In this document: piece by piece, positions 41,713 to 51,512 of the stretch | Numbering within the stretch: position 1 is the first letter of the stretch | Layout: each line of letters starts with the position of its first letter | Assembly: GCF_900460245.1 (NCBI RefSeq) | Contig: NZ_UHIP01000001.1 | Coordinates: forward strand, 124,001 to 188,000 | Direction of reading: 5' to 3' | Length of the DNA: 64,000 bases | Origin: Vibrio fluvialis | Lineage (GTDB): Bacteria > Pseudomonadota > Gammaproteobacteria > Enterobacterales > Vibrionaceae | Translations under genes and position numbers: made by a program | The notes under the pieces: generated by a model | The model's input: the letters and a program-made list of their open reading frames with translations, nothing else | The model's database searches: none | Told to the model about the DNA's origin: nothing

Positions 41713-41745
41713 TACTATTAATTAGTAATAACTAAATTAATAGTA
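41713..41745 (-). promoter_or_regulatory. operator-like palindrome at the sqr promoter
   Basis: TACTATTAATT (41713-41723) and AATTAATAGTA (41735-41745) are perfect reverse complements with an 11-bp spacer that itself contributes to TTAGT-AATA-ACTAA. It is 12 bp upstream of the sqr ATG, placed to overlap the promoter or transcript start. Confidence 0.6.
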
Positions 41746-41877
41746 GCTAATGAAAATGGCCGTGCCATTATTCTTAAGTCGAAGATGAGAGAAACGTGAT
41801 GAAATCTGCTTTATTGATTGAATCTGGCGCGCTGATTTGTAGAATGCGAGGGGTTCTTGTCTCACGCTGGCGACGTT

Positions 41878-42456
41878 ATGCTTCTGATTATCGATAATTA
41901 CGACTCATTCACTTACAACCTCTACCAGTACTTTTGCGAGTTGGGTGCGACGGTGAAAGTGGTGCGTAACGATGAAGTCACGCTGGAGCAAATTGAAGCG
42001 CTGGCGCCAAGCCATCTGGTGATTTCACCGGGGCCATGTACGCCGAATGAAGCCGGCGTTTCACTGGCGGCGATTGAGCATTTTGCCGGCCGGCTGCCGA
42101 TTCTGGGGGTGTGCCTCGGCCATCAGGCGATTGCGCAGGTGTTCGGTGGTGAAGTGGTGCGTGCCCGTCAGGTGATGCACGGAAAGACTTCTCCGGTGCG
42201 TCATACCGGGCGCAGCGTGTTCGCCGGACTCAATAATCCGCTCACCGTCACGCGCTACCATTCGCTGGTGGTGAAAAACGGCACCTTACCGGACTGTTTT
42301 GAGCTGACGGCTTGGACGGAGCTGCCGGATGGCACTCCGGACGAGATCATGGGCTACCAGCATAAAACTCTGCCTATTGATGCAGTGCAGTTCCATCCGG
42401 AATCGATCAAAACCGAGCAAGGCCATGAACTGCTGGCCAATTTCCTGCGCCGATAA
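41878..42456 (+). CDS. pabA: aminodeoxychorismate/anthranilate synthase glutaminase subunit
   Basis: 192 residues, class I glutamine amidotransferase: [17 protein letters not shown] at the N terminus, the nucleophile Cys in GVCLGHQAI, and the catalytic His and Glu in FHPESI. It delivers ammonia to PabB for p-aminobenzoate and folate synthesis. I start at ATG 41878 by family N terminus; its ribosome-binding site is weak, while a TTG seven codons upstream has GAGGGG close by, so the exact start is uncertain. Confidence 0.92.
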   Translation: MLLIIDNYDSFTYNLYQYFCELGATVKVVRNDEVTLEQIEALAPSHLVISPGPCTPNEAGVSLAAIEHFAGRLPILGVCLGHQAIAQVFGGEVVRARQVMHGKTSPVRHTGRSVFAGLNNPLTVTRYHSLVVKNGTLPDCFELTAWTELPDGTPDEIMGYQHKTLPIDAVQFHPESIKTEQGHELLANFLRR

Positions 42457-42888
42457 TCCCTCATCCCAGTAAAACCGTACGCTGCCGCCGAATCGTGGTC
42501 GTGGACGCCTGCGCGATTTTTCCTGATCACGATCACTATTCTTAACATTTTCGTCATCTAAATTTCTTTTTTTCTACATTGAAAATTTATTCGCCGCAGA
42601 TCCTGCCGATCCCTTGCTACGCCTGATCTGACCGTGGTGTGGCACGGCTTTTTTTACCCATAATGAAAAAGTACTTCATAAAAGCGTTTACTTGGTGCAT
42701 AAATAATCACTAGTGGTGAAGATTGTGAGCTGAATCGGCTGGCTGAAAGAATAAATCACTATTGAATTGGTTAATAATTTGTAAATACAATGCTGCATCG
42801 GCTTATATGCAAAACAAAATCTCAACGTCGGGATTTTGTGAAAGGACTGCCTTTCTGCCAGGCATGCGGTATCGAGAAGGAATGTGCA
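42457..42888. other. 432-bp gap between pabA and astC
   Basis: No gene seen. It contains an FNR-like palindrome CTGAT-CACG-ATCAC (42523-42536), a short hairpin CCGTG-N6-CACGG followed by eight T (42632-42655) that may end pabA transcription, the ARG-box-like site listed separately, and a long A/T-rich leader before astC. Confidence 0.5.
42694..42711. promoter_or_regulatory. ARG-box-like site upstream of astC
   Basis: Core TGCAT-AAAT-AATCA matches TGAAT-W4-ATTCA at 12 of 14 positions. A weaker partner starting TGAAG lies 21 bp further on (42717). ArgR is an activator of ast genes in enteric bacteria, so the site is plausible. Confidence 0.45.
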
Positions 42889-44100
42889 ATGACAGTGGAA
42901 ATTAAAGTAGAACGCGGTTTGTTTGATGAGGTAATGGTGCCTTGTTACAACCCGATGGAATTCATCCCGGTTAAGGGACAGGGCTCACGTGTGTGGGATC
43001 AGCAGGGCAACGAGTACATCGATTTTGCCGGCGGTATCGCGGTGAGCTGTTTAGGTCATTGTCATCCAGCAATGGTGAACGCGTTGACAGAGCAGGGCAA
43101 CAAGCTTTGGCATCTGAGCAACGTGATGACAAACGAACCAGCACTGCGTCTGGCGAAGAAGCTGACTGAAATCAGCTTTGCGGAAAAAGTGTTCTTTGCT
43201 AACTCGGGCGCCGAAGCAAACGAAGCGGCACTGAAACTGGCACGTCGTTACGCTGCGGACGTTTATGGCCCTGAAAAGTCTGAAATCATTGCATTTAAAC
43301 AAGGTTTCCACGGCCGTACATTCTTCACCGTGACTGTGGGTGGCCAAGCGGCTTACTCGGACGGTTTTGGTCCAAAACCAGGTGATGTGACGCATCTGCC
43401 ATACAACGATGTGGAAGCGCTGCAGGCGCACATCTCTGACCGCACTTGTGCTGTCATGATGGAACCTCTGCAAGGCGAAGGCGGTATTGTGTCGCCAACA
43501 CCAGAATTTGTTCAGGCTGTGCGTGAGCTGTGTGACAAACACAATGCGCTGCTGATCTTCGATGAAGTGCAAACGGGTAACGGTCGTACCGGCCACTTCT
43601 ACGCTTACCAAGGTATCGGTGTGACACCGGACATTCTGAGTACTGCCAAATCACTGGGCGGCGGTTTCCCAATCGGCGCGATGCTGACCACATCGAAACT
43701 GGCAGAGCACATGAAAGTGGGCGTGCACGGTTCGACCTACGGCGGTAACCCGCTGGCATGTGCGGTTGCAGAAGCCGTCGTGGATGTGGTGAGCAAGCCA
43801 GAAACGTTGGCTGGCGTCAAAGAGCGTGAAGCGCTGTTCCGTGAAGGTCTGCAAAAGATCAACGCGAAGTACAACCTGTTCAAAGAAGTTCGCGGTCAGG
43901 GCCTGCTGTTAGGTGCGGCGCTGAACGACGAGTGGCAAGGCCGTGCGCGTGACGTGTTGGTCGCATCAGGTAAACAAGGTCTGATGCTGTTGGTGGCCGG
44001 TGCGAACGTTGTTCGTATGACCCCATCATTGATTATTACTAAAGAAGAAATCGAAGAAGGCTTAGCACGACTAGACAAAGCAATTGCTACCCTAGTTTAA
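42889..44100 (+). CDS. astC: acetylornithine/succinylornithine aminotransferase
   Basis: 403 residues, class III PLP aminotransferase: [44 protein letters not shown] and the PLP lysine in [14 protein letters not shown]. No separate argD is in the arginine cluster here, so this enzyme probably serves both arginine synthesis and the succinyltransferase degradation route. ATG 42889 has AAGGAA upstream; the open frame extends 33 codons into the leader. First of astCAD. Confidence 0.95.
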   Translation: MTVEIKVERGLFDEVMVPCYNPMEFIPVKGQGSRVWDQQGNEYIDFAGGIAVSCLGHCHPAMVNALTEQGNKLWHLSNVMTNEPALRLAKKLTEISFAEKVFFANSGAEANEAALKLARRYAADVYGPEKSEIIAFKQGFHGRTFFTVTVGGQAAYSDGFGPKPGDVTHLPYNDVEALQAHISDRTCAVMMEPLQGEGGIVSPTPEFVQAVRELCDKHNALLIFDEVQTGNGRTGHFYAYQGIGVTPDILSTAKSLGGGFPIGAMLTTSKLAEHMKVGVHGSTYGGNPLACAVAEAVVDVVSKPETLAGVKEREALFREGLQKINAKYNLFKEVRGQGLLLGAALNDEWQGRARDVLVASGKQGLMLLVAGANVVRMTPSLIITKEEIEEGLARLDKAIATLV

Positions 44101-44199
44101 GCGAGCCCGTACGCCATACCAAACCCATGGGATGGGGGCGGTATGGCGACGTTATCAGGTCGAGGCATTCAGACCTGTTTGCATCTGGAGGGAGTATTG

Positions 44200-45219
44200 A
44201 TGCTAGTTGTTCGCCCTATTGCAATTTCAGACTACGAGGCGCTGCACACCTGCGCAGTGGAATCGGGTCATGGATTCACCTCATTGCCGGTTAACGAAGA
44301 ACTGTTAACCAATCGCATTAAACATTCCGAATACAGCTTTACCAAACCCGACGTGAACCAGCCGGGCGATGAAGGCTACCTGATGGTTGGCTTTGATTCC
44401 GAAACGGGTGAAGTCGCGGGGACCACAGGTGTTGAAGCTTCCGTGGGCTGGGATATTCCGTTTTACTCTTACCACATCAGCACCATCGTGCACGCGTCGC
44501 CAAAACTGGGCGTCAACAATGTGGTTAAGCTGCTGACGTTTGGTAACAACTACACCGGTTGTTCGGAAATCTGCACGCTGTTTCTGCGCGCTCCGTTCCG
44601 TGAAGGTCTGAACGGGCGTCTGATGTCGAAATGTCGTTTCCTGATGATGGCGGAACATCCGCATCGTTTCTCTAAAACCATCTTCGCTGAAATGCGCGGT
44701 GTCTCTGATGAACAGGGTAACTCACCGTTCTGGAAATGGTTGCAGGAACACTTTTTCTCAATCGACTTCACCATGGCGGATTACCTGACAGGTATTGGCA
44801 AGAAAGGCTTCATTGCCGATCTGATGCCGAAACTGCCGATTTACATCAACCTGCTGAGCAAAGAAGCGCAGGCAGTGATTGGTCAGGTGCATGAGAAAAC
44901 CCGTCCGGCGTTGGCGCTGCTGGAAAAAGAAGGCTTCACCTGCCGCAACTATGTGGACATTTTTGATGCGGGCCCGTCAGTAGAATGTGACCTGCGCAAT
45001 ATCGAGTCGGTACGTGATTCCGTACGTGCCAAAGTGGAAATCGCCGAGCACTCCAGCTCGCAGGATTTCCTGATGTGTAATACCTCTTTTGAACATTTCC
45101 GCGCGACGGCGGCGAAAGCAGCCTATAACCGTGAGCGTGGAACCGTGATTATTGCGCCTAAAGTGGCTGAAGCGCTGCAAGTCGACAATGGCGACTTCCT
45201 GCGCATCCTTGCTCAATAG
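44200..45219 (+). CDS. astA: arginine N-succinyltransferase
   Basis: 339 residues. N terminus LVVRPIAISDYEAL, catalytic-region motifs YSYHISTIVHASPKLGV and TLFLRAPFREGLNGRLMSKCRFL typical of AstA. It transfers succinyl from succinyl-CoA to arginine, the first step of the AST pathway. ATG 44200 follows GGAGGGAG; an in-frame ATG 19 codons earlier is less likely. No separate astB or astE is in the window, so they must lie elsewhere. Confidence 0.95.
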   Translation: MLVVRPIAISDYEALHTCAVESGHGFTSLPVNEELLTNRIKHSEYSFTKPDVNQPGDEGYLMVGFDSETGEVAGTTGVEASVGWDIPFYSYHISTIVHASPKLGVNNVVKLLTFGNNYTGCSEICTLFLRAPFREGLNGRLMSKCRFLMMAEHPHRFSKTIFAEMRGVSDEQGNSPFWKWLQEHFFSIDFTMADYLTGIGKKGFIADLMPKLPIYINLLSKEAQAVIGQVHEKTRPALALLEKEGFTCRNYVDIFDAGPSVECDLRNIESVRDSVRAKVEIAEHSSSQDFLMCNTSFEHFRATAAKAAYNRERGTVIIAPKVAEALQVDNGDFLRILAQ

Positions 45220-45252
45220 TCAGAGCACAGTAACGAATTGAAGGATAAGACA

Positions 45253-46710
45253 ATGACTCAGTGGATTGCCGGTCAATGGGTGGCTGGTCAGGGTGAACAC
45301 TTCACCTCTTTGAGCCCATACAACAACGAAATCGTCTGGCAGGGCGACAGTGCCACGCCAGCTCAGGTTGAAGATGCCGTAAAAGCCGCGCGCTCTGCGT
45401 TTGTTGAGTGGAAGAAACTGCCATTCGCGGAACGCGAAAAAGTAGTGCTGGCGTTTGCTGAAAAGGTCAAAGCCAACGCTGAAGCGATCGCTGAAGTGAT
45501 TGCTAAAGAAACTGGTAAACCGATTTGGGAAACCCGCACGGAAGCCGCTGCGATGGCTGGCAAGATTGCGATCTCGATTCGTGCTTACCACGACCGTACC
45601 GGTGAAACCGTGCGTGAAGCGGCGGGCAACCAAATCGTGTTGCGTCATCGTCCGCTGGGCGTGATGGCGGTCTTTGGGCCGTACAACTTCCCGGGCCATC
45701 TGCCAAACGGCCACATCGTGCCAGCGCTGCTGGCGGGTAACACCGTGGTATTCAAACCGTCTGAACAAACACCTTGGACGGGTGAAGTCGCGATGAAACT
45801 GTGGGAAGAAGCGGGTCTGCCTAAGGGTGTTCTGAACCTGGTACAAGGCGGTAAAGAGACCGGGATTGCGCTGGCGCAGTCGAAAGGTATCGATGGTCTG
45901 CTGTTTACCGGCAGTGCTAACACGGGTCATCTGCTGCACCGTCAGTTTGCGGGTCAGCCAGGTAAAATGCTGGCGCTGGAAATGGGCGGCAACAACCCGA
46001 TGGTGATCTCTGATCACTACGGCGACCTGGATTCCACCGTTTATACCATCATTCAATCGGCCTTCATCAGTGCCGGTCAGCGTTGTACCTGTGCTCGTCG
46101 TTTGTACGTACCACACGGTGATAAGGGCGATGCGCTGATCACGCGTCTGGTTGAAGCGACTCAGAAACTGCGCATCGACCAGCCATTTGCTGAACCCGCA
46201 CCGTTTATGGGGCCACAAATCTCCAAAGCGGCCGCGGACTTTATTCTCAAAGCGCAGGCAAACCTGCAATCTTTAGGCGGCGAAATTCTGGTTGAAGCGC
46301 GCGGTCTGGAAGCGGCGTTTGTGACTCCGGGTATCATCGATGTGACCCCGATTGCCGAGCTGCCGGACGAAGAGTACTTCGGCCCGCTGCTGCAAGTGGT
46401 GCGTTACGAAACGTTGGCTCAGGCGGTTGAACTGGCCAATGACACCCAGTTTGGCCTGTCGGCTGGCCTGGTCACCACCGATGACAGCGAATGGGAATAC
46501 TTTGTTGACCACATTCGCGCCGGCATTGTGAACCGCAACCGTCAGCTGACGGGCGCGAGTGGCGATGCGCCATTCGGTGGTCCGGGTGCGTCGGGTAACC
46601 TACGTCCAAGTGCGTTCTACGCGGCGGACTACTGTGCCTACCCGATGGCGTCGATGGAAGGTTCGGCAACCGAACTGCCAGCCACGTTGAGTCCGGGTAT
46701 CGAACTGTAA
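45253..46710 (+). CDS. astD: succinylglutamate semialdehyde dehydrogenase
   Basis: 485 residues of the aldehyde dehydrogenase superfamily: [12 protein letters not shown], catalytic Glu in LEMGGNNP and Cys in [15 protein letters not shown]. It oxidises N-succinylglutamate semialdehyde to succinylglutamate. ATG 45253 has AAGGA upstream; a TTG five codons earlier is rejected. Last of astCAD, with an exceptionally strong terminator. Confidence 0.95.
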   Translation: MTQWIAGQWVAGQGEHFTSLSPYNNEIVWQGDSATPAQVEDAVKAARSAFVEWKKLPFAEREKVVLAFAEKVKANAEAIAEVIAKETGKPIWETRTEAAAMAGKIAISIRAYHDRTGETVREAAGNQIVLRHRPLGVMAVFGPYNFPGHLPNGHIVPALLAGNTVVFKPSEQTPWTGEVAMKLWEEAGLPKGVLNLVQGGKETGIALAQSKGIDGLLFTGSANTGHLLHRQFAGQPGKMLALEMGGNNPMVISDHYGDLDSTVYTIIQSAFISAGQRCTCARRLYVPHGDKGDALITRLVEATQKLRIDQPFAEPAPFMGPQISKAAADFILKAQANLQSLGGEILVEARGLEAAFVTPGIIDVTPIAELPDEEYFGPLLQVVRYETLAQAVELANDTQFGLSAGLVTTDDSEWEYFVDHIRAGIVNRNRQLTGASGDAPFGGPGASGNLRPSAFYAADYCAYPMASMEGSATELPATLSPGIEL

Positions 46711-46740
46711 TTTACGATTTAGCTAACGTCACAGGCTGAA

Positions 46741-46785
46741 GGCTACCCGGTCCTTCTCGGGCTTCGGACCGGGTAGCCACTTTTT
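46741..46785 (+). terminator. astCAD terminator
   Basis: A 13-bp perfect stem, GGCTACCCGGTCC (46741-46753) with its complement at 46766-46778, followed by TTTTT. Confidence 0.85.
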
Positions 46786-46895
46786 ACTATTACAACAATA
46801 AATATTCATATTAGCCCCAAGTAGTGAGTGGTCACTTGGGCAACAGAATCCAATAACCCAGGTTGCTTGCAGAGCAGCGCAGACAAGGAGGCGTT

Positions 46896-47690
46896 ATGAC
46901 GCCAGCAGTTCTCTTTGAATCCCTATGGAATGACTATATTCGACGTCTTTGCCCGTCGGCCGACAAAGTACACCAGTTGCTTCAGGAAGACGAAGCGCTG
47001 ATCAACGATCACATCGCCCTGCGTACGTTTAACGTGGCACCGCTGGGGATTGATACGTTGGCGAAACCGTTTCTGGCGCTGGGCTACAAGCCGTGCGGTG
47101 ATTACGTGTTTGAAAGCAAAAAACTGGTAGCGAAACATTTCGAGCATCCGGATCCGCTGCAACCCAAAGTGTTCATCAGTGAATTGAAAGTGGAAGAGTG
47201 TTCACCAGAGCTACAAGCGATTGTTGCTAAGCTGGTGGCGCAAGTTGATGCCACGAAGCTGGAAGGCGATGCTTTCCTCTACGGTGGCCGTCTGTGGGAT
47301 CTGAGCTATGCCGATTATCTGCAACTGGCGAAAGAGAGCGAATACGCCTCTTGGCTGGCAGCACACGGTTATGGTGCCAACCATTTTACGGTGAGCGTTA
47401 ACCAGCTGAATGCGTTGGATGAAGTGAAACAGGTGAACGATCATCTGCGCAGCGCAGGCTTTACCATCAACGAATCTGGTGGCGAAGTGAAGGGCTCACC
47501 AGAGGTGCTGCTGGAGCAGTCATCAACGATGGCAGACAAAGTGCCGGTGACCTTCATTGAAGGCACAGAAATCATTCCGGGCGGCTTTTATGAGTTTGCC
47601 AAGCGCTACCCAATGGGCAACGGTGAACTTTACACAGGCTTTGTGGCCGCTTCTGCAGACAAGATTTTCGAAAGTACCGACAGCAAGTAA
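46896..47690 (+). CDS. DUF1338 (VOC superfamily) protein, possible 2-oxo-acid dioxygenase
   Basis: 264 residues. The DUF1338 family includes HglS, a 2-oxoadipate dioxygenase/decarboxylase (2-hydroxyglutarate synthase) of lysine catabolism. Candidate metal ligands are His39 (NDHIALRTFN), His163 (ANHFTVSVN) and Glu233 (GGFYEFAKRYP), matching the His-His-Glu triad expected of HglS-like enzymes. ATG 46896 follows AAGGAGG. It is separated from astD by a strong terminator but sits beside the ast genes in other vibrios too. Substrate unknown; 2-oxo acids from amino acid breakdown are the best guess. Confidence 0.85.
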   Translation: MTPAVLFESLWNDYIRRLCPSADKVHQLLQEDEALINDHIALRTFNVAPLGIDTLAKPFLALGYKPCGDYVFESKKLVAKHFEHPDPLQPKVFISELKVEECSPELQAIVAKLVAQVDATKLEGDAFLYGGRLWDLSYADYLQLAKESEYASWLAAHGYGANHFTVSVNQLNALDEVKQVNDHLRSAGFTINESGGEVKGSPEVLLEQSSTMADKVPVTFIEGTEIIPGGFYEFAKRYPMGNGELYTGFVAASADKIFESTDSK

Positions 47691-47762
47691 TTTCGCGAGT
47701 GGCTTTGGGTTGTCTGTAGTCCAGTGGCGGACAACCTTCCTCTCTCCTGGCCACAAGCAAAT

Positions 47763-47790
47763 AAAAAAGCCACCGCAAGGTGGCTTTTCC
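47763..47790. terminator. bidirectional terminator between the DUF1338 gene and crp
   Basis: AAAAAAGCCACC-GCAA-GGTGGCTTTT hairpin between convergent genes. Confidence 0.8.
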
Positions 47791-47809
47791 TATTCTGTCT
47801 CGGTGACGA

Positions 47810-48442
47810 TTAACGAGTACCGTATACCACGATAGTCTTACCGTGTGCAGAAATCAGGTTCTGCTCTTCCAGCATCTTCAGGATGCGGCCAACGGTTTCA
47901 CGAGAACAGCCAACGATTTGACCGATTTCCTGACGAGTGATCTTGATTTGCATACCGTCTGGGTGGGTCATGGCGTCTGGTTGTTTCGCCAGGTTCAGTA
48001 GGGTCTGCGCGATGCGACCAGTTACGTCTAGGAACGCCAGGTCACCCACTTTTTGGCTAGTCACTTGCAGACGGCGAGCCATCTGGCCAGACAGGCGCAT
48101 TAGGATGTCCGGGTTAACCTGAATCAGCTGACGGAATTTCTTGAATGAAATTTCCGCGACTTCACAAGGAGATTTTGCACGAACCCAGGCAGTACGCTCC
48201 TGACCTTCTTCAAACAAGCCAAGCTCACCGATGAAGTCACCTTGGTTCAGGTAAGACAGAATCATCTCCTTACCTTCTTCATCTTTGATCAGTACCGCAA
48301 CAGAACCTTTAACGATGTAGTACAAAGTCTCTGCTTTTTCGCCCGCGTGAATTAGCGTGCTTTTTGAAGGGTACTTATGAATGTGACAATGTGAAAGAAA
48401 CCACTCTAGTGTCGGGTCGGTTTGAGGTTTACCTAGAACCAT
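47810..48442 (-). CDS. crp: cAMP receptor protein
   Basis: 210 residues, the standard length. cAMP-binding barrel with [23 protein letters not shown] and a C-terminal helix-turn-helix [21 protein letters not shown]. Global regulator of carbon use, competence (tfoX), and other functions in vibrios. A good CRP site lies in the 241-bp upstream gap, suggesting autoregulation. Confidence 0.98.
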   Translation of the reverse strand: MVLGKPQTDPTLEWFLSHCHIHKYPSKSTLIHAGEKAETLYYIVKGSVAVLIKDEEGKEMILSYLNQGDFIGELGLFEEGQERTAWVRAKSPCEVAEISFKKFRQLIQVNPDILMRLSGQMARRLQVTSQKVGDLAFLDVTGRIAQTLLNLAKQPDAMTHPDGMQIKITRQEIGQIVGCSRETVGRILKMLEEQNLISAHGKTIVVYGTR

Positions 48443-48634
48443 AATATCTCACTTCCTCTGCAGGGTACGCTTGCTGCTATCCATATTTTAGCGAAGCCTT
48501 ATTTGGATTCACTAGAATAAGAGGACTTTCTTATTGCTGCAAGTTATCTTGTGTTTCGGTATGGAATAGTATCCTTTTTCCAAAACGATTTCTTGATTTT
48601 AATCGTGTAGGACAGGGGATAATCTACGCAAAAC

Positions 48635-48650
48635 TGTGCACATGATCACG
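48635..48650. promoter_or_regulatory. CRP site upstream of crp
   Basis: TGTGC-ACATGA-TCACG matches eight of ten consensus positions; about 193 bp before the crp ATG, and 34 bp before the end of prkB. Autoregulatory role is inferred from E. coli. Confidence 0.5.
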
Positions 48651-48683
48651 GTATGAAAAGTAATCGACACAGTAGGGCGTTGA

Positions 48684-49553
48684 CTAGCCAATTTTCCCTG
48701 ATTCTATCAATTGTTGCAGGAGCGGCCTGACGATCAGCTCCATCGCAAATCCCATTTTCCCGCCCGGCACCACGATGGTGTTGTGACGCGACATGAACGA
48801 ACCATCAATCATCGCCAGCAGGTAAGGGTAGTCGACGTTTTTAATCCCACGCAGGCGAATGACGACAAAACTTTCATCCAGACTGGGGATGCCTTTCGCG
48901 TTGAGCGGGTTGGAGGTATCGACGGTCGGCACACGCTGAAAGTTAATGTGGGTGCGCGAGAACTGCGGCGTAATGTAGTTGAGGTAATCGTCCATCGAAC
49001 GCACGATGGAGTCCATCACCGCTTCCCGGGAATGGCCGCGATCGCGCGTGTCACGTACGTATTTTTGAATCCATTCCAAGTTCACAATCGGCACCATGCC
49101 AATCAGAAAATCGACGTGCTGCGCGACGTTCACTTCGCCATCCACCACGCCGCCGTGCAGTCCTTCGTAGAACAGTACATCGGAGTTTTCCGGCAGTTGT
49201 TGCCATGGGGTAAAGGTGCCCGGCATCTGATTGTAGGGCACGGCTTCGTCAAACGAGTGCAGATAGCGTCTGACCTGGCCGGTGCCGGATTTCCCAAACT
49301 GGCGGAAAAAGTCTTCCAGTGCGGTAAAGTCGTTGGCTTGCGGACCAAAATAGCTGATGTGGCGGCCTTGCTCGCGCGCCTTGCGAATCTCGACGTCCAT
49401 TTCCGGACGGGTAAAGCGGTGGAAGCTGTCGCCTTCCACCCAAGCGGGCTTGATGTCCATCATATTGAACATCTTACGGAACGCTTCTGAGGTCGTGGTT
49501 GTGCCGGCGCCCGACGAACCGGTGACGGCAATAATTGGGTGTTTCGCTGACAT
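48684..49553 (-). CDS. prkB: phosphoribulokinase-like protein PrkB
   Basis: 289 residues. P-loop AVTGSSGAGTTTTSEAF at the N terminus, then EGDSFHRFTRPEMD and FYEGLHGG, the phosphoribulokinase family motifs. No RuBisCO gene is near, and PrkB of heterotrophic gamma-proteobacteria has no established Calvin-cycle role; it is commonly located next to crp, as here. Substrate unknown. Last gene of the yheS-to-prkB strand, 94 bp after yheU. Confidence 0.92.
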   Translation of the reverse strand: MSAKHPIIAVTGSSGAGTTTTSEAFRKMFNMMDIKPAWVEGDSFHRFTRPEMDVEIRKAREQGRHISYFGPQANDFTALEDFFRQFGKSGTGQVRRYLHSFDEAVPYNQMPGTFTPWQQLPENSDVLFYEGLHGGVVDGEVNVAQHVDFLIGMVPIVNLEWIQKYVRDTRDRGHSREAVMDSIVRSMDDYLNYITPQFSRTHINFQRVPTVDTSNPLNAKGIPSLDESFVVIRLRGIKNVDYPYLLAMIDGSFMSRHNTIVVPGGKMGFAMELIVRPLLQQLIESGKIG

Positions 49554-49647
49554 GACAAACCTTGTCTCTGAGTCCTTAAAACGGGGCTGTATCAGTACAG
49601 CCCAAGCCGAATCACTATAGCACGTAAAACTTTGCTGTTGTCACCCG

Positions 49648-49857
49648 TTAACGATGATTGACTTTTATATCAACGGTTTCATGCAATTCTGAATAGACGA
49701 TCACGGCTTCTCCGGATTGCAACAGAGCCTTAACCTGATCGACTTTATCTTGCAGAGAAATCTCGACTTCACCGTAATCGGTGCCTTCGCGCAGCACGAA
49801 TTCACGAATCAGATTGTCGAGCGTATCGGGCGCAATTTGCTGCCACGGAACGATCAT
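49648..49857 (-). CDS. yheU: UPF0270 family protein YheU
   Basis: 69 residues, starting [21 protein letters not shown], then the acidic segment [17 protein letters not shown], family hallmarks of UPF0270. Function unknown. Between yheT and prkB as in E. coli. Confidence 0.93.
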   Translation of the reverse strand: MIVPWQQIAPDTLDNLIREFVLREGTDYGEVEISLQDKVDQVKALLQSGEAVIVYSELHETVDIKVNHR

Positions 49858-49948
49858 AAATACCTCTTGCTTTTATGTTCGTGGTTGAATGCTGCCAAGT
49901 ATAACGCCTCAGCGGTCCAGCGTCAGGTCGCAGCAACTTGGCAACGCA

Positions 49949-50926
49949 CTAAGTTTTATCGCGCAGACTGGCGTAGTAAGCCGGCAGGGATTGTTCGAGC
50001 CAGAATTGCGGCTTAAGCAGCGACCCGCTGAGAAAGCCGACATGGCCGCCCTGATCAAACAGACGGTAATCGATGTTTTCCGGCAGGACAAATTTCGGGA
50101 TCACCGCATCGGTCATGAACGGGTCGTCTTTGGCATGGATGATTTGCGTGGGCACGCGAATGTCTTTCAGCTTGTTGATCCCCGAGCAGCGCTGGTAGTA
50201 ATCCTGCGCGTCCTTGAAACCGTGCAGCGGCGCGGTGATTAGGTCATCAAACTCTTGCAAACGGGTCACGCGTTTGATGCTGTGATAGGACAAGCCCAGT
50301 TCGCCCTTGAGCAGGTGATGCTTTTGCAGCGCATTGTGTTTGAGCGACGACAACAGGTAAGTGCGGTAGAGCTTGGAAAAGCCGCGTTCGATGCGCTCGG
50401 AACAGGCAGCGAGATCGAGCGGCGCCGAGACCACGGTCGCTGCGCTGACGATTGGATCGGCATTGAACTCGGCCAGATAGTTGACCAGCATATTGCCGCC
50501 GAGCGAAATGCCGACCGCAATCATGGTCTGCTCAGGAAATTGTTCGCGCAGGGTTTCCAGCACAAAGCGCGCATCCTGCACTTCTCCGGAGTGGTAAGCA
50601 CGAGCCAGATGATTCGGTTTGCCGCTGCAGCCGCGAAAATGCATCATCACGGACAGCCAGCCGTCGCGGGCAAACGCGTGCATCAGGCCATTAGCATAAG
50701 GGCTGTAGAAGCAGCCTTCTAAACCGTGAAACAGCACAAACAGCGGTTTGTTTTGCGCGTTAGCGTGGTGTGGGTCTTCGCTCCAAGCGAGATCGAGAAA
50801 GTCGCCGTCCGGAGTGTCCAGCGTCTGCCACACCGGTTCAAACAGTGCTTTCTTTCGAATAAAACGCGGAAACAGCGTTTGCAGATGCGGGTTTTTCAGG
50901 CCGGTTGCGGCAACAAACTGGGTCAT
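49949..50926 (-). CDS. yheT: alpha/beta hydrolase YheT family
   Basis: 325 residues. Oxyanion region FHGLEGC and HFRGCSG; nucleophile serine in AVGISLGGNMLVNYL; acid in HAKDDPFM and histidine in DQGGHVGF, giving a complete Ser-Asp-His triad. YheT/EMB8-like esterases have no firmly established substrate. Lies between the TIGR02444 gene and yheU on the same strand. Confidence 0.92.
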   Translation of the reverse strand: MTQFVAATGLKNPHLQTLFPRFIRKKALFEPVWQTLDTPDGDFLDLAWSEDPHHANAQNKPLFVLFHGLEGCFYSPYANGLMHAFARDGWLSVMMHFRGCSGKPNHLARAYHSGEVQDARFVLETLREQFPEQTMIAVGISLGGNMLVNYLAEFNADPIVSAATVVSAPLDLAACSERIERGFSKLYRTYLLSSLKHNALQKHHLLKGELGLSYHSIKRVTRLQEFDDLITAPLHGFKDAQDYYQRCSGINKLKDIRVPTQIIHAKDDPFMTDAVIPKFVLPENIDYRLFDQGGHVGFLSGSLLKPQFWLEQSLPAYYASLRDKT

Positions 50927-51038
50927 AATTCAAACCAATACAAAGTGATTTAATGAGTATATACCCAAGTTACCCCAGATTGGCGTATTCGGCGAGTCGT
51001 GGTGGTTTTTTATGAAGCGCTGCCCAAAACAGGCGGGA

Positions 51039-51512
51039 TCAGAAGGATGGTGGTACTGGCTTCATAAACACGGTGCCCAGATGCTCTGCGCCGAGTTGGC
51101 GGCAGTAACGCAGTGTCAGGGCTTCACCGTGGCTGTTTTCCAGCGTCAGCCGATTGATGCAGTCGACCAAATCCGATTGCTGCTGTTTTTCGAGTTGCAG
51201 TTCAAATTGCAGCGCTTCTCGGTAGAGCGTATCCGGCAGATGCGCTTTCATCTTGCGGCGCATGTCGCGATAGCTGTGGATCAGTGTTTCGGAGCGGCTG
51301 AGACAGTCAACCACCTGTTGCCAGTCGTGTTCCTGCGGCGTCACCTGCTGCTCGTCGAGGTACTTGAGCAGCAGCAGCAGATTGACGTTGCCGTTGAAGT
51401 TGTTCTGCAGGCTTAAGCACGCCTCTTTCACCTCGCGCACGCTGTAATACTGCAAACTGAATTGCCATAATCTTTCCAGCGTTAGAGGGATTCTGACGTG
51501 CTCTTGGCTCAT
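51039..51512 (-). CDS. TIGR02444 family protein
   Basis: 157 residues, mainly helical, with LWQFSLQYYSVREVKEACLSLQNNFNGNVNLLLLLKYL near the N terminus, the recognisable part of family TIGR02444. No catalytic motif or membrane segment. Its ATG overlaps the yheS stop (ATGA), so it is translationally coupled to the ABC-F ATPase; a role linked to YheS or ribosomes is only inference. Confidence 0.85.
   Translation of the reverse strand: MSQEHVRIPLTLERLWQFSLQYYSVREVKEACLSLQNNFNGNVNLLLLLKYLDEQQVTPQEHDWQQVVDCLSRSETLIHSYRDMRRKMKAHLPDTLYREALQFELQLEKQQQSDLVDCINRLTLENSHGEALTLRYCRQLGAEHLGTVFMKPVPPSF

Noticed and set aside
42640..42655. TGGCAC resembling a sigma-54 -24 element before astC
   Set aside because: No matching GC at the -12 position; the bases are better explained as the arm of a short hairpin followed by T residues.
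45220..46269. 349-codon open frame antisense to astD
   Set aside because: Entirely inside the aldehyde dehydrogenase gene and rich in His, Phe and Arg as shadow frames are.
48684..49553. Calvin-cycle phosphoribulokinase
   Set aside because: The family motifs are present but no RuBisCO or other Calvin genes are in the window, and prkB next to crp is typical of heterotrophs.
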